A program made the translations under genes and the position numbers. This document shows positions 39,906-51,502 of a stretch of 64,000 bases of DNA, piece after piece (position 1 is the stretch's first letter; each line of letters starts with the position of its first letter). Source of the stretch: Ectothiorhodospiraceae bacterium. Lineage in GTDB: Bacteria > Pseudomonadota > Gammaproteobacteria > Nitrococcales > Aquisalimonadaceae. The stretch is from positions 1 to 64,000 of the forward strand of contig PXAT01000138.1 of assembly GCA_003565775.1 (NCBI GenBank). The letters are read 5' to 3'. The notes under the pieces are model-generated. The model did not search any database and had not been told where the DNA came from. It was given only the letters and a program-made list of their open reading frames with translations.

Positions 39906-40703
39906 TTACTGCTCGGTCGCGGGCGTATCCGCCCAGCGAATGGCAAATCCGTTGGGATAGCGCAGATCCGCGCGCTCCAACTCGGTATCCTGTTCCTCGG
40001 CCAGTTGCCGATAGACGCCGGCAAAGCGTTCCGCCCGGCTGGCCACATCCTCGCGACCCAGCAGCAGTTCGCCGCCGTCACTCAGGGTGGCCGACCACGA
40101 CGCGCGGGCATCCACCGATACGGCGCGCAATTCCAGTCCGACGCCGTCCAGCACCGCCTGCAGGCGCGCGAACTTGGCGCTGACCTGTTCCGGCCGCTGA
40201 TCGGGTCCGGCCATGCGGGGCAGCCCGTCCGGCCAGGTATCCGGGTCCGGCCGGAACACCTCCCCGCTATCGCTCAGCAGCGCTTCCTCGTTCCAGATGG
40301 CGACCGCGTCCTGCTCGACGATCTCGACCCGCAGGCTGCCCGGCCACTGCCGCCGCACCGAGGCCGACTTCACCCAGGCGATGTCCTCCAGCGCACGGCG
40401 GATGGCGGCGACATCCAGCGCCAGGAAGCCGCCGTCCAGCAGCGGATCCAGCGCCCGCCGCAGATCGCCCTCGCGCACCCGCTGCAGCTCGCTGTCGAAG
40501 CTCACCGCCTGCAGCGGAAACCGGTCCGGGGCAGTGACATGCCGCAGCCCGTAGAAGCCGCCGCCGGCCAGTACCAGCACCAGCACCAGCACGCCACCGC
40601 GCCGCGCCATGCGACGCAGGCGCAGGCGTCGATGACGCAACTCCGCCGGGCCCGGCACATGCCGGCGCCGGGACACCGCGCCCACCGGCTGCGAGGCCCT
40701 CAT
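39906..40703 (-). CDS. ftsQ: Cell division protein FtsQ
   Basis: FtsQ links early and late divisome proteins through FtsB and FtsL. The 265-residue protein has a basic cytoplasmic tail, a single span near residues 35-52, a POTRA domain (FPLQAVSFDSELQRVREGDL) and a beta domain with WPDGLPRMAGPD. The cytoplasmic part is very arginine-rich. The ATG overlaps ddl by 4 nt. Confidence 0.95.
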   Translation of the reverse strand: MRASQPVGAVSRRRHVPGPAELRHRRLRLRRMARRGGVLVLVLVLAGGGFYGLRHVTAPDRFPLQAVSFDSELQRVREGDLRRALDPLLDGGFLALDVAAIRRALEDIAWVKSASVRRQWPGSLRVEIVEQDAVAIWNEEALLSDSGEVFRPDPDTWPDGLPRMAGPDQRPEQVSAKFARLQAVLDGVGLELRAVSVDARASWSATLSDGGELLLGREDVASRAERFAGVYRQLAEEQDTELERADLRYPNGFAIRWADTPATEQ

Positions 40704-41641
40704 CGCGCCACCTCCAGGCTGCCCAGCAGGATCTGCCAGACCAGTTCGTCGAAATCGATGCCGGCGGCGGCCGCGGCCATCGGCACCAGCGAGTGATCGG
40801 TCATGCCGGGGATGGTGTTGACCTCCAGGAACCAGGGCTCGCCGTCGTCGTCGATCATCAGGTCCACCCGACCCCAGCCCCCGGCACCCACCGCCTCGAA
40901 CGCCTGCAGAGCCATCTCGCCCAGCTCGCGCTCGCGCGCCACCGGCAGGCCGCAGGGGCAGTCATAGCGGGTCTCGTTGGAGTGGTACTTGGCTGCGTAG
41001 TCGTAGAAATCGGCGGCCGGTTCGATCCGGATCATGGGCAACACGCGACCGTTCAGTAGCGCCACCGTGTATTCCCTGCCCTGAATCCAGCGCTCGGCCA
41101 GCAAGACCTGGTCATGCCGGAAACCGGTCGAACAGGCATCGGCCACATCCTCGGGGCGTTCGACCCGGCTGATGCCGATGGTCGACCCCTCCCGCGCCGG
41201 CTTGATCGCCATCGGCAGTCCGACGTGCGCAACCAGATCATCCACATCCAGCGGCCCGCGCCGGATCACCGCGTGCCCCGGAGTCGGGATACCCATCGCC
41301 TGCCAGATCTGCTTGGTCCGCACCTTGTCCATGCCGATGGCCGAGCCGAGCACGCCAGAGCCGGTGTAGGGCAGCTGCAAAACCTCCAGCGCACCCTGGA
41401 TCACGCCGTCTTCGCCACCCCGACCATGCAGCGCGATGAAGGCGCGATCGAAACCACCTTCCTGCAGCCGCTCGAGCACATCGGGACCGACATCCACCGC
41501 CGTGGCATCGACCCCACGGCGGTGCAGAGCGGCCAGCACGGCGGCGCCACTTTTCAGGGATACCTCGCGCTCGGCCGCCCAGCCGCCCAGCAGAACGGCT
41601 ACCGAACCCAGATCGCCGGGGCTGACGTCGGACATGCTCAT
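40700..41641 (-). CDS. ddl: D-alanine--D-alanine ligase
   Basis: Ddl joins two D-alanines for the peptidoglycan stem. The 313-residue ATP-grasp protein has AVLLGGWAAEREVSLKSG, FIALHGRGGEDG, PAREGSTIG and FLEVNTIPGMT, matching DdlB. It overlaps murB upstream and ftsQ downstream by 4 nt each. The tyrosine in YTGSGVLG indicates a D-Ala rather than D-Lac product by family knowledge. Confidence 0.97.
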   Translation of the reverse strand: MSMSDVSPGDLGSVAVLLGGWAAEREVSLKSGAAVLAALHRRGVDATAVDVGPDVLERLQEGGFDRAFIALHGRGGEDGVIQGALEVLQLPYTGSGVLGSAIGMDKVRTKQIWQAMGIPTPGHAVIRRGPLDVDDLVAHVGLPMAIKPAREGSTIGISRVERPEDVADACSTGFRHDQVLLAERWIQGREYTVALLNGRVLPMIRIEPAADFYDYAAKYHSNETRYDCPCGLPVARERELGEMALQAFEAVGAGGWGRVDLMIDDDGEPWFLEVNTIPGMTDHSLVPMAAAAAGIDFDELVWQILLGSLEVAR

Positions 41642-42540
41642 GCCTGTTCCTCACCAATGACCCGGAACTCACGCTGGAGCCGGACGCCGAATTGCCGTTC
41701 CACGCAGCCGGCCACATGCTCGGCCAGCTGCTCGATATCCGCCGCGGTCGCTGCACCCTGGTTAAGGATGAAATTGGCGTGCTTGGTCGAGACCACGGCG
41801 CCGCCCAGCGTTCGGCCCTTGAGCCCGGCGGCCTCGATCAGGCGTGCCGCATGATCGGCCGGCGGGTTGCGGAACACCGAGCCGCAACTCGGCTTGCCGA
41901 TCGGCTGGGTCTCGGCGCGGCGCGCCAGCAGCTCGCGGATGCGCTGCATCCCGATCTCGCCATCGCCCGGATCGAGCCCGAGCAGGGCACCGGTAAACCA
42001 TTCCTCGTCGGGGCCGTCGACCTCGCGGTAGCCGACGCGGAATTCCGCGACCTCGCGCTGGCGCAGGACGCCACCGCGATTCACGGTCTCGACCGCGATC
42101 ACCCGCTCCCAGGTCTCGCCACCGAAGGCACCCGCATTCATGGCGAGGGCACCGCCCATGGTTCCGGGGATACCGGCCAGAAACTCCGCACCGACCAGCC
42201 CCTGGCGCGCGGCGAAGCGGGCGACCTTGGCGCAGGGCGCGCCGGCGTCGGCCCAGATCGTCTGCTCGCCGGCCAGGCGCATGTCGGCGACACCGGGATG
42301 CAGGAAGATCACACTGCCGCGCAAACCGCCGTCGCGGACCAGCAGGTTGCTGCCCAGTCCGCACCAGTAGATCGGCTCGTCGCCGGGCAGGCTGCGCAGG
42401 AACTGCCCCAGGTCGTCGCGGTCGGCCGGCCGGTAGAAACGGTCGGCGGGTCCGCCGACGCGCCAGGTGGTGTGCCGGGCCATCGGCTCGTTCAGGCGCA
42501 ACTCGCCGCGCAGCCCGTGATCGAGTGCCGCCGCGTTCAT
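41638..42540 (-). CDS. murB: UDP-N-acetylenolpyruvoylglucosamine reductase
   Basis: MurB is the FAD enzyme that reduces UDP-GlcNAc-enolpyruvate to UDP-MurNAc. The 300-residue protein has [32 protein letters not shown] and the catalytic-serine segment CGSVFRNP. The absence of the extra loop and the short length suit a type II MurB rather than the E. coli type. The ATG at 42540 overlaps murC; the track frame extends upstream inside murC. Confidence 0.96.
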   Translation of the reverse strand: MNAAALDHGLRGELRLNEPMARHTTWRVGGPADRFYRPADRDDLGQFLRSLPGDEPIYWCGLGSNLLVRDGGLRGSVIFLHPGVADMRLAGEQTIWADAGAPCAKVARFAARQGLVGAEFLAGIPGTMGGALAMNAGAFGGETWERVIAVETVNRGGVLRQREVAEFRVGYREVDGPDEEWFTGALLGLDPGDGEIGMQRIRELLARRAETQPIGKPSCGSVFRNPPADHAARLIEAAGLKGRTLGGAVVSTKHANFILNQGAATAADIEQLAEHVAGCVERQFGVRLQREFRVIGEEQA

Positions 42541-43982
42541 GCGCCGCCCTCCGTGGCAAGCTGCCGCAGCCGATCGCCGACGGTGCCGATGCTGCCGGCG
42601 CCGAGGGTGAGCAGGATGTCGCCATCGCGGATCAGGTCGGGAAGACTCAGCAGCAACTCGTCGATATCGTCGACAAACACCGGATTCACCTTGCCGCGTG
42701 CGCGGATCGCGGCGGCCAGGGCACGGCCGTCGGCGCCGGCGATCGGCTCCTCGCCGGCGGCGTAGACGTCCGTCATCACCAGGGCATCGCAATCGGACAG
42801 TACCCGGGCGAAGTCCTCGAACAGATCCCTGGTCCGGCTGAAACGGTGGGGCTGAAAAGCCACCAGCAGGCGGTGGTCCGGCCAGCCGTCGCGTACCGCC
42901 TGCATGGTGGCGGCAATCTCGGTCGGATGATGGCCGTAATCATCGACCACCAGTGCACGACCGCCGGGGAAGCTCATTTCGCCGTAGCTCTGGAACCGAC
43001 GGCCGATACCCGCGAATTTGTGCAGGGCCTCGACCACGGCTTCAGCCGGCACACCAAGCTCGGTGGCGATGGTGATCGCCGCCAGTGCATTCAGCACGTT
43101 GTGGCGACCGGGGAGATTCAGTTCCACGGCGAGCGGGGCCTGATCGTCGATCTGCACCGTGAAGGCAGTGCGATTGCCCTGCTGCCGGATATCGACGGCG
43201 CGCACGTCGGCCGCTTGCTCGACCCCGTAGGTTCGCACCGGACGGGTGACGTCGGCAGCCAGCTCGCGCACCACCGGATCGTCGATGCAGAGCACCGCGA
43301 GACCGTAGAAGGGCAGATGGTGCAGGAACTCGAGGAACGCGCCGCGCAGGTTATGGAATTTGCCGCCGTAAGCGTCGAGATGATCCGCGTCGATATTGGT
43401 AACCGCAGCGATCATCGGCTGCAGGTACAGGAACGAGGCATCACTCTCGTCGGCCTCGGCCACCAGGAAGCGCCCCTCGCCCAGGCGGGCATTGGCACCG
43501 GCACTGTTGAGCCGGCCACCGATGACGAACGTGGGATCCAGACCGCCCTCGGCCAGCACGCTGGCGACCAGACTGGTGGTGGTAGTCTTGCCATGGGTCC
43601 CGGCGACGGCGACGCCGTAGCGGAAACGCATCAACTCGGCCAGCATCTCGGCCCGCGGCACGACCGGGATCCGCGCCGCGCGCGCCGCCACCAGTTCCGG
43701 ATTGTCGGCAGCGACCGCGCTGGAGATCACGACCGCGTCCACATCGCGGAGTTGTTCCGCTGCGTGGCCGATGAACACGGTGGCACCGAGACCCTCCAGC
43801 CGATGGGTAACCGGCGAGGCTCGCAGATCACTGCCGGACACGGTATAGCCCAGGTTGAGCAGCACCTCGGCAATCCCGCTCATGCCGGCACCACCGATGC
43901 CGATCAGGTGCAGATGGCGGACACGACCCATGCTGGCGCCGGGCGTTGCATGCACCCAGGTCTGCTGTCTCCGCAGGCTCAT
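42537..43982 (-). CDS. murC: UDP-N-acetylmuramate--L-alanine ligase
   Basis: MurC adds L-alanine to UDP-MurNAc. The 481-residue Mur ligase has the N-terminal [16 protein letters not shown], the ATP loop [11 protein letters not shown], and [13 protein letters not shown] in the central domain. The ATG at 43982 overlaps the murG stop. A second ATG 17 codons later ([11 protein letters not shown]) is an alternative start. Confidence 0.97.
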   Translation of the reverse strand: MSLRRQQTWVHATPGASMGRVRHLHLIGIGGAGMSGIAEVLLNLGYTVSGSDLRASPVTHRLEGLGATVFIGHAAEQLRDVDAVVISSAVAADNPELVAARAARIPVVPRAEMLAELMRFRYGVAVAGTHGKTTTTSLVASVLAEGGLDPTFVIGGRLNSAGANARLGEGRFLVAEADESDASFLYLQPMIAAVTNIDADHLDAYGGKFHNLRGAFLEFLHHLPFYGLAVLCIDDPVVRELAADVTRPVRTYGVEQAADVRAVDIRQQGNRTAFTVQIDDQAPLAVELNLPGRHNVLNALAAITIATELGVPAEAVVEALHKFAGIGRRFQSYGEMSFPGGRALVVDDYGHHPTEIAATMQAVRDGWPDHRLLVAFQPHRFSRTRDLFEDFARVLSDCDALVMTDVYAAGEEPIAGADGRALAAAIRARGKVNPVFVDDIDELLLSLPDLIRDGDILLTLGAGSIGTVGDRLRQLATEGGA

Positions 43983-45052
43983 GCCGCCACCTCCAGACAG
44001 GCGGAGGCCAGACGATCGGTGGCATCCGGTCGTGCACACTGGCGGGCAGCCCTCGCCATCTGCACCAGCTGCTCCCGCTGCAGTCCACGCAAGCGGTCAG
44101 CGAGGGCATCGGGGCTCAAGTCCTGCTGCGGGATCAATTCTGCCGCGCCATGATCGGCCAGCGTGCGCGCATTGGCGGTCTGGTGGTCGTCGACCGCATG
44201 CGGCAGCGGCACCAGCCAGGCGGCGACCCCGGCAGCAGCCAGCTCGCTCACCGTCAGCGCGCCGGCGCGACAGATCACCAGATCGGCCCAGGCATAGGCC
44301 TCGGCCATATCGGTGATGAAGGTTTCCAGTCGGACCTCGACGCCGGCCTCGTCGTAGGCCGCCCGCGCCAGCGCCGCGGTGCGCTCCCCGCTCTGATGTC
44401 GGACCAGCGGCCGCTCCGCCTCCGGCAGCAGGGCGAGCGACGCCGGCACGGTCTGATTCAGCGCCTGCGCGCCCAGGCTTCCGCCCACCACCAGCAACCG
44501 CAGCGGGCCGCTGCGTTCGCCGTACCGCTGTTCCGGCTCGTCCAGCGCGACGAACTCACGGCGCACCGGATTGCCGATGGCTTCCGCCTCACCAGCGCCC
44601 GGGAAGGTCAAGGCAAAGCCGGACAGGCGACGGTCGGCGATCCGCGCCAGCAAGCGGTTGCTCAGGCCGGGCCGGGCGTTCTGTTCGTGAATGAGCAACG
44701 GCCGGCGCAGGATCCAGGCCGCGAGGCCGCCGGGACCGGTGACATAGCCGCCGAGCCCGAGCACCGAGCGCGGCCGATGGCGCCGCACGATCGCCAGGGC
44801 CTGAATCAGTGCTCGACTCAGGCTCAGCGGCGCCAGCAGCCAGCCGAGCAAACCGTTGCGTCGCAGTCCGCGCACCGAGAGACACTCCAGCGGCAGGCCG
44901 GCATCCGGCACCAGGCGTGCTTCCAGGCCGGCCCGGGTACCGAGCCAGATCACCGGCACACCGCGCTCGCTGAGCGCCCGGGCCACTGCCAGTCCGGGAA
45001 AGACATGCCCGCCGGTACCGCCTGCCATGATCATCACCGGGGCCTTATTCAT
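43979..45052 (-). CDS. murG: Lipid II synthase MurG
   Basis: MurG transfers GlcNAc to lipid I on the cytoplasmic face, forming lipid II. The 357-residue GT-B enzyme begins with [18 protein letters not shown] and contains [25 protein letters not shown] and [12 protein letters not shown]. The start at 45052 overlaps the ftsW stop by 8 nt; the track frame starts inside ftsW. Confidence 0.97.
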   Translation of the reverse strand: MNKAPVMIMAGGTGGHVFPGLAVARALSERGVPVIWLGTRAGLEARLVPDAGLPLECLSVRGLRRNGLLGWLLAPLSLSRALIQALAIVRRHRPRSVLGLGGYVTGPGGLAAWILRRPLLIHEQNARPGLSNRLLARIADRRLSGFALTFPGAGEAEAIGNPVRREFVALDEPEQRYGERSGPLRLLVVGGSLGAQALNQTVPASLALLPEAERPLVRHQSGERTAALARAAYDEAGVEVRLETFITDMAEAYAWADLVICRAGALTVSELAAAGVAAWLVPLPHAVDDHQTANARTLADHGAAELIPQQDLSPDALADRLRGLQREQLVQMARAARQCARPDATDRLASACLEVAA

Positions 45053-46235
45053 GCTCTGCCCCTCCACGCGCCGAACGCGCACCGGTGGCGCGCAATTCGT
45101 AATCCGCCCGCAGCACGAGGGCCAGGGCAACCACCGACATCAGCAGACTGCTGCCGCCGTAACTCATCAGTGGCAGGGTCAGCCCCTTGGTCGGCAGCAG
45201 CCCCATGTTGACGCCGATATTGATCAGGCACTGCATGCTGAACCAGAGCCCGACGCCGAGGCAGAGATAGCCGGCAAAGGTCTTGTCCTGGCGCAGACAC
45301 GCAGCGCCGATGGCGAGAATCCGCCAGCTGATGTAGGCCAGCAGCAGCAGTACCAGCAACACGCCGAGCAGACCGAATTCCTCGGCCAGTACCGCGAACA
45401 CGAAATCGGTATGCGCTTCCGGCAGATAGAACAGCTTCTGCACACTGGCACCGAGACCGACGCCAAACCATTCGCCGCGACCGATCGCGATCAGCGACTG
45501 GGTCAGCTGAAACCCGCTGTTGAACGGATCCGCCCAGGGGTTGAGGAAAGCGGTAAGACGTTCCCAGCGATACGGCGAGGTCACGATCAGGGCCGCGCCG
45601 GCCGCCACCGCAACGATCATCACCAGACCGAAACGCCAGAGCGGCACACCGGCGAGGAACAGCACGCCTAGGCCGATCCCGAGAATCACGACGGCAGCCC
45701 CGAAATCGGGTTGCAGCAACAGCAGAAAGCCCATGGCACCCAGCACCGCCAGCGGCAGCAGAAAGCCGGCCATGCTGTGCCGGACACGATCACCATGCCG
45801 GCTGAGCCAGGCAGCCAGGTAGATCATGGCACCCAGCTTCGCCACCTCGGCGACCTGCAGATTGAACGGACCCATCGGAATCCAGCGGGTGCTGCCGTTG
45901 ACTTCGCGGCCGACCCCCGGGACCAGCACCAGCACCAGCAGGAGCAGGGAAATCAGCAGGCCGATGCCGCTAAGAACCCGCCAGAACTCGAGGCGAACAC
46001 TGACCGCGAACCAGCCCAGGCCGTAGGCCAGGGCGAAGAAGATCACCTGGCGCTGCAGGTAGTGGAACGGCGAACCGAGATTGCGATCGGCCAGCGACAC
46101 CGAGGCCGAGGCCACCATCACGATACCGATCAGCGACAGTGCCAGAATCGCGCCCAGCAGGCGCCGGTCCAGCGCCCCGATCACGCTCTCGGGGCGCTGC
46201 TCCATGACCGTACCGGAGAGGGTCTGCAGACTCAT
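45045..46235 (-). CDS. ftsW: SEDS glycosyltransferase FtsW
   Basis: FtsW polymerises septal glycan together with FtsI. The 396-residue protein has about ten spans and the SEDS signatures LQPDFGAAVVI, PEAHTDFVFAVLAEEFGLLG and GLLPTKGLTLPLMSYGGSS. The conserved aspartate thought to be catalytic lies in the HTDF/AEEFG loop region. The ATG overlaps murD by 4 nt. Confidence 0.97.
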   Translation of the reverse strand: MSLQTLSGTVMEQRPESVIGALDRRLLGAILALSLIGIVMVASASVSLADRNLGSPFHYLQRQVIFFALAYGLGWFAVSVRLEFWRVLSGIGLLISLLLLVLVLVPGVGREVNGSTRWIPMGPFNLQVAEVAKLGAMIYLAAWLSRHGDRVRHSMAGFLLPLAVLGAMGFLLLLQPDFGAAVVILGIGLGVLFLAGVPLWRFGLVMIVAVAAGAALIVTSPYRWERLTAFLNPWADPFNSGFQLTQSLIAIGRGEWFGVGLGASVQKLFYLPEAHTDFVFAVLAEEFGLLGVLLVLLLLAYISWRILAIGAACLRQDKTFAGYLCLGVGLWFSMQCLINIGVNMGLLPTKGLTLPLMSYGGSSLLMSVVALALVLRADYELRATGARSARGGAEHE

Positions 46236-47578
46236 GCCGGCAACCTCCCGACCGCGGCGGCGAAGGCGCGACCGCGGGCCTGATAGTTGTCGAACATGTC
46301 GAAGCTGGCGCAGGCCGGGCTCAGCAGCACGCTGTCACCGGCGGTCGCCAGTTGCGCCGCCTGCAGCACCGCATCGTCCAGATCCTCGGCCCGATACACC
46401 ATCGCGTGCCCCTGCAAGGCCGCCGCAAGCTGCGGCGCATCGCGGCCGAACAGGATCACGCCCCGGATCCGCTGATCCATGCAGGCGGCCAGCGGCGCGA
46501 AATCGGCACCCTTGCCGTCACCGCCCATCAGGAGCACCAGCGGGCCGGGCATGCCGGCGATCGCAGCCGCCGCGGCACCGACATTGGTTGCCTTGGAATC
46601 GTCGAACCAGTCGACACCGGCCTTGCAGGCCAGCCACTGGCTTCGATGCGGCAGCCCGCGATAGCTGCGCAGCGCACTGTCGCAGGCCGCCGGATCAAGC
46701 TCCAGCACCTCCGCCAGGGCCAGGGCAGCCAGTGCATTCGTCAGATTGTGACGACCGCGGACACGCAAAGCCGATGCCGGCAGCAGGGCGCGTGACCCGC
46801 GCATCAGCCAGGTCTCGCCGTCGTGCTCGCTCAGACCGTAGCCCCCGCTCGCTGCCGGCAGCGAACCGGAAAACAGGATGGTCCGGCGGCGGGGCTGCGC
46901 CATCGCCATGACCACCGGATCGTCGGCGTTCAGCACCATGACACCGTCACCGCGGTAGATACGGGCCTTGATGTCCGCATAACGCCCCAGGTCACCGTGT
47001 CGATCCATGTGATCGGCACTGACATTGAGCACCACGGCCGCCAGCGGCCGCAGACTGTCGGTGGTCTCCAGCTGAAAGCTGGACAACTCGAGCAGATAGG
47101 CGTCCGGGGCCGGTTCGCGAATCAGGTCCAGCGCCGGCGTTCCCAGATTCCCGCCCACGGCGACATCGCTGCCGGCGGCCTCGGCCATGGCGCCCAGCAA
47201 GGTAGTGACCGTGCTCTTGCCGTTGGACCCGGTAATCCCGACCACCGGGGCATTCGCATGCCGCGCGAACAGCTCGATATCGCCGAGCACCGGAATCCCG
47301 GCAGCCCGAGCCTCATCCAGCAGCGGCAGATCAGCCGGCACTCCGGGACTCAGCACCACGCGGTCGGCGGACAACAGCAGGTCGGGGTCGAGCGCACCCA
47401 GGGCCAGCGGCCGGTCCACCAGTGCGGCAGCCTCCCCGGCACCGGGCGGCTGGGCACGACTGTCCATGGCCCACAGGGCGCCTGGCTGCCGGCGCAGGAA
47501 ACGCAGGCAGGACAGACCCGTGGCGCCGAGTCCGACCACCACCGTGCTGCCTTTGCTGTTGTGCGTCTCGGTCATCAT
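46232..47578 (-). CDS. murD: UDP-N-acetylmuramoyl-alanine--D-glutamate ligase
   Basis: MurD adds D-glutamate to UDP-MurNAc-Ala. The 448-residue protein has VVVGLGATGLSCLRFL, the ATP loop GITGSNGKSTVTTLLG and HRSQWLACKAGVDWFDDSKATN, all typical. The ATGATG start at 47578 shares one base with the mraY stop (TGATG). The track's 635-residue frame includes an out-of-frame part of mraY and is too long. Confidence 0.97.
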   Translation of the reverse strand: MMTETHNSKGSTVVVGLGATGLSCLRFLRRQPGALWAMDSRAQPPGAGEAAALVDRPLALGALDPDLLLSADRVVLSPGVPADLPLLDEARAAGIPVLGDIELFARHANAPVVGITGSNGKSTVTTLLGAMAEAAGSDVAVGGNLGTPALDLIREPAPDAYLLELSSFQLETTDSLRPLAAVVLNVSADHMDRHGDLGRYADIKARIYRGDGVMVLNADDPVVMAMAQPRRRTILFSGSLPAASGGYGLSEHDGETWLMRGSRALLPASALRVRGRHNLTNALAALALAEVLELDPAACDSALRSYRGLPHRSQWLACKAGVDWFDDSKATNVGAAAAAIAGMPGPLVLLMGGDGKGADFAPLAACMDQRIRGVILFGRDAPQLAAALQGHAMVYRAEDLDDAVLQAAQLATAGDSVLLSPACASFDMFDNYQARGRAFAAAVGRLPA

Positions 47579-48660
47579 CAGCGGATCTTCAATGAGGCCA
47601 GACCAATGAGGACCAGAATCACGGTGATGATCCAGAAACGGACGATCACGCGCGGTTCCGGCCAGCCCTTGAGTTCGAAATGGTGGTGCAGCGGCGCCAT
47701 GCGGAAGATTCGGCGGCCGGTGAGCTTGAAGGACGCCACCTGCAGGATCACCGACACGGTCTCCATGACGAACACGCCGGCCATGATGAACAGCACCAGT
47801 TCCTGGCGCGTCACCACCGCCAGCACGCCGAGGGCGGCGCCCAGCGCCAGAGCGCCGACGTCTCCCATGAAAACCTGGGCCGGATAGGCGTTGAACCAGA
47901 GGAAGCCGAGGCCGGCACCGACCAGCGCACCGCAGAACACGACGACCTCGCCAACCCCGGGCACGAACGGAATGCCCAGGTAGCTGGCGAAATAGAAGTT
48001 GCCCGAGGCATAGGCGAAGACCCCCAGCGCACCGCCGACCAGAACCGTCGGATTGATGGCGAGGCCGTCGAGGCCATCGGTCAGATTCACGGCGTTGCTG
48101 GAGCCGACGATGACGAAATAGGTCAGCGGTATGAACCACAAACCCATCTGCCAGCTGACATCCTTCAGGAACGGCACGATCAGGGTGGTCTCGACCGCGT
48201 CCTGTGCGGTCATGAACAGGATCACCGCCGCCAGCACGGCCACCACCGACTGCCAGAGATACTTGCTGCGGGCACGCAGGCCGCGGGAATTACCGAAACG
48301 CAGCTTCAGATAGTCGTCGATGCCGCCGATCACACCGAAGGCCAGCGTGGTCAGCAGCACGATCCAGACATAGCGATTACTCAGATCCGACCACAGCAAC
48401 GTGGCCGCGGCGATCGCCACCAGGATCAGCGCGCCACCCATGGTCGGGGTGCCCGCCTTGACCAGATGGCTGCTGGGACCGTCGTCCCGCACCTGCTGGC
48501 CGATCTGGTGCTGACTGAGCCGGCGGATCAGATACGGGCCCGCAATGAACGAGAAGATCAGCGCCGTTAGCACGCCGAGAATCGCGCGCAGGGTCAGGTA
48601 CTGGAACACGCGGAAGCCGCTGTGATAGGCCTCGAGCCACTCTGCCAGGTGCACCAGCAT
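47578..48660 (-). CDS. mraY: Phospho-MurNAc-pentapeptide transferase
   Basis: MraY makes lipid I from UDP-MurNAc-pentapeptide and undecaprenyl phosphate. The 360-residue protein has about ten spans, [11 protein letters not shown], the DDYLK and [10 protein letters not shown] aspartates, and the [12 protein letters not shown] histidine loop. Length is exactly that of E. coli MraY. Its start shares one base with the murF stop. Confidence 0.98.
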   Translation of the reverse strand: MLVHLAEWLEAYHSGFRVFQYLTLRAILGVLTALIFSFIAGPYLIRRLSQHQIGQQVRDDGPSSHLVKAGTPTMGGALILVAIAAATLLWSDLSNRYVWIVLLTTLAFGVIGGIDDYLKLRFGNSRGLRARSKYLWQSVVAVLAAVILFMTAQDAVETTLIVPFLKDVSWQMGLWFIPLTYFVIVGSSNAVNLTDGLDGLAINPTVLVGGALGVFAYASGNFYFASYLGIPFVPGVGEVVVFCGALVGAGLGFLWFNAYPAQVFMGDVGALALGAALGVLAVVTRQELVLFIMAGVFVMETVSVILQVASFKLTGRRIFRMAPLHHHFELKGWPEPRVIVRFWIITVILVLIGLASLKIR

Positions 48661-50012
48661 CAGCCTGCCTCCTCGCCGGGTTGCGCCGGGGCCAGCGCCT
48701 GCACCAGTTGATCCATGCCCGCGCTGCGTGAGCCCTTGATCAGCACTGCCACCCCCGCATGCAGCTCCTGCCGCAGGCACGCCTGCAGAGATGTCTTGTC
48801 GTCAAAATGGCGGCCGCCGGCACCGAAGGCGTCGACGGCCGCAACGCTGAGCGGGCCGACGGCGAACAGCCGCTCGACCCCAGCTTCCCTGGCGGCATGC
48901 CCCGCGGCGGCATGCAGAGCGGGGGACTCCGGGCCCAGCTCCGCCATGTCGCCCAATACCAGCCAGGGTTCCAGACCTTGTTCCGTGAGGACGGCGATGC
49001 CGGCCGTCAGCGACGAGGGGTTGGCGTTGTAGCTGTCGTCGATCAGGCGGCTGCCGGCGACGCCCGTCAGGATCTGCAGACGGCCGTGTTCCGGGCGAAA
49101 CGCCGCGAGGCCGGCGGCCACGTCCGCCAGCGGCACTTCCAGTGCCAGCGCGGCACCGGCCGCGGCCAGCGCGTTCTGTCGGTTGTGCCGTCCCGGTACC
49201 GGCAGACGCACCTCGACGGTTTCGTCGCGAAAACGCATCTCCAGGACACCGTCAGCTTGCTCCTGACCACACAGATCGGCGTTACCTTCCAGCGAGACCG
49301 TCAGCGTCCGCCGTGACCCCGCCAGTTCCCGCCAGAGTCCGGCAAAGCGGTCATCGGCATTGATCACTGCCACGGCGTTCGCCGGCAGCCCCGCGAACAT
49401 CTCACCCTTGGCCCGCGCCACGCCTTCGAGCGACCCGAAACCTTCCAGATGCGCCGGCCCGGCGTTCAGCACCACACCGACCTCGGGCTCGGCCAGCGAA
49501 ACCAGCCAGGCAATCTCGCCGGCATGGTTGGCGCCCATTTCGATGACGCCGAAGCGGTGCTCGGCAGACAATTCGGCCAGGGTCAGCGGTACGCCGATCT
49601 CGTTGTTCAGGTTGCCGCGGGTGGCGAGCGTGGTGCCGGCGCGCCCGAGAATCGAGGCCAGCATCTGCTTGACCGTGGTCTTGCCGTTGCTTCCGGTCAC
49701 CGCCACCAGCCGCGTCGGCAACTGCCGCCGCCAGTGCCGCGCCAGTTCGCCCAGGGCACGACGCGTATCGGGCACCTCGATAGACGGCTCAGCATCGGCC
49801 CGTCCATGCTCGCAGAGCACTGCCACCGCGCCCTGATCGCGCGCCGCGAACAGATAGTCGTGACCGTCGAAACTCGGACCGCGCAGGGCGATGAACAGAC
49901 TGCCGGGGCGGATCTGCCGGGAATCGGTGCTGATGCCCCGCCAGTGCGCATCACCCCGGGCTCGGGCATCGGTCAAGGCGGAGCCCAGTTGCTGCAGGTC
50001 GAAGGTGATCAT
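48660..50012 (-). CDS. murF: UDP-MurNAc-tripeptide--D-Ala-D-Ala ligase
   Basis: MurF adds the D-Ala-D-Ala dipeptide to complete the precursor. The 450-residue ligase has [18 protein letters not shown], the ATP loop [23 protein letters not shown] and [11 protein letters not shown], all family hallmarks. It overlaps murE upstream by 4 nt and mraY downstream by 1 nt. Confidence 0.97.
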   Translation of the reverse strand: MITFDLQQLGSALTDARARGDAHWRGISTDSRQIRPGSLFIALRGPSFDGHDYLFAARDQGAVAVLCEHGRADAEPSIEVPDTRRALGELARHWRRQLPTRLVAVTGSNGKTTVKQMLASILGRAGTTLATRGNLNNEIGVPLTLAELSAEHRFGVIEMGANHAGEIAWLVSLAEPEVGVVLNAGPAHLEGFGSLEGVARAKGEMFAGLPANAVAVINADDRFAGLWRELAGSRRTLTVSLEGNADLCGQEQADGVLEMRFRDETVEVRLPVPGRHNRQNALAAAGAALALEVPLADVAAGLAAFRPEHGRLQILTGVAGSRLIDDSYNANPSSLTAGIAVLTEQGLEPWLVLGDMAELGPESPALHAAAGHAAREAGVERLFAVGPLSVAAVDAFGAGGRHFDDKTSLQACLRQELHAGVAVLIKGSRSAGMDQLVQALAPAQPGEEAG

Positions 50013-51502
50013 GAGCTCGCCTCCTGCAGCAGGTCGCGCACGATCTCGGCATCGTTGAAGGGGCGCGGACCGTCGGCACCGACCTGAACGGTCTCGTGTC
50101 CCTTGCCCGCCACCAGCACCACATCCTCGGGCGCAGCGCGCTGGATCGCCTCGGCGATCGCCTCGGCGCGGTCATGGACGACCATGGGCGCGAGGCCGCG
50201 AAAACCGGCGAGGATGTCGGCAACGATCTGCTCGGGCGGTTCGTTCCGCGGATTGTCATCGGTAATGATGACCTGATCGGCATGGCGCTCGGCCGCGGCC
50301 GCCATCAGCGGCCGTTTGCCGCGATCCCGATCACCGCCGCAGCCGAACAGGCAGATCACGCGGCCATCGACATGAGCACGCAGACTGCACAGCGCTGCCT
50401 CCAGCGCACCGGGTGTATGGGCATAATCCACCACCACCAGCGGCCGTCCGGCGACATGCAACCGCTGCATCCGACCGGGCACCGAGCGCAGCGAGGCCAG
50501 AGCCTCCTGGATCGCGTCTATCCGCCAGCCCAGCGCCACCAGGGCACCGATCACGGCGAGCACGTTCTGGGCGTTGAAGCGGCCGAGCAGCGGCAGATCC
50601 AGGGCAACGACGCCCACCGGGGTCACCGCCTCAAGCAGGAATCCGGTGGCATGCGGGCGGAAGGATGTCACCACCACATGGGCATCGCTGTCGGCCTGCA
50701 TGGAGTAGCCGATACGGTTGATGTCGGAATGCAGCGAGCGTCTTACCGAACAGCCGAAACTGTCGTCAAGATTGATCACCGCGCTGCGCAGCCCCGGCTG
50801 CCGGAACAACAGCCGCTTGGCTTCCGCATAGGCCTGCTCGGTAATGTGATAGTCCAGATGGTCACGGCCGAGGTTGGTCAGTACGGCGACGTCCACCACC
50901 GTGCCATTGAGACGGCCCTGGAACAGGGCGTGGGATGACGCCTCCATGACGACGTGGCCGGCACCGCCATCGCGAAACCCGGCCAGCAATTCCTGCAGGC
51001 GTGCGGCATCCGGCGTGGTATGCGTCGCGGAATCGAGATCCGGATAGAGACCGTAACCGAGGGTGCCGATGACCCCGCATGGCGCGCCTTCCCGGCCCAG
51101 AACCTGCGCCAGAAAATGGCTGACCGAAGTCTTGCCGTCGGTTCCGGTCACCGCCAGCACCGGCAGATCCGCGGAAGGATGACCGTAGACTCGCGCCGCC
51201 AGCTCACCCAGTCGCCGTCCCAGGTCCGGCACCGGGACCGTCGGCACCGGCAGGGCGGCGTCCGGCGCGATACCGCTGACCGGCTCCCAGGCGACCGCAA
51301 CCGCACCCTGATTCACGGCATCGTCGGCGAATTCCAGACCGTGGCGACGGGCGCCGGCGCAGGCCGCGAACAGATACCCCGGACGCACCGTCCGGCTGTC
51401 CACGCCGATACCCGTCAGCCGGGGATTGCGGGCATCGTCGATGCCCGCATGTCCCAGCACATCGGCGAGCCGCGGCGACCCATGCGGTGCGACGGCGCTC
51501 AT
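50009..51502 (-). CDS. murE: UDP-MurNAc-Ala-Glu--meso-diaminopimelate ligase
   Basis: MurE adds the third residue of the stem. The 497-residue protein has GVDSRTVRPGYLFAA, the ATP loop GTDGKTSVSHFL and the DNPRNEPP motif, which in this family marks meso-diaminopimelate rather than lysine as substrate. The start at 51502 overlaps the ftsI stop; the track frame begins upstream in the wrong frame. Confidence 0.97.
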   Translation of the reverse strand: MSAVAPHGSPRLADVLGHAGIDDARNPRLTGIGVDSRTVRPGYLFAACAGARRHGLEFADDAVNQGAVAVAWEPVSGIAPDAALPVPTVPVPDLGRRLGELAARVYGHPSADLPVLAVTGTDGKTSVSHFLAQVLGREGAPCGVIGTLGYGLYPDLDSATHTTPDAARLQELLAGFRDGGAGHVVMEASSHALFQGRLNGTVVDVAVLTNLGRDHLDYHITEQAYAEAKRLLFRQPGLRSAVINLDDSFGCSVRRSLHSDINRIGYSMQADSDAHVVVTSFRPHATGFLLEAVTPVGVVALDLPLLGRFNAQNVLAVIGALVALGWRIDAIQEALASLRSVPGRMQRLHVAGRPLVVVDYAHTPGALEAALCSLRAHVDGRVICLFGCGGDRDRGKRPLMAAAAERHADQVIITDDNPRNEPPEQIVADILAGFRGLAPMVVHDRAEAIAEAIQRAAPEDVVLVAGKGHETVQVGADGPRPFNDAEIVRDLLQEASS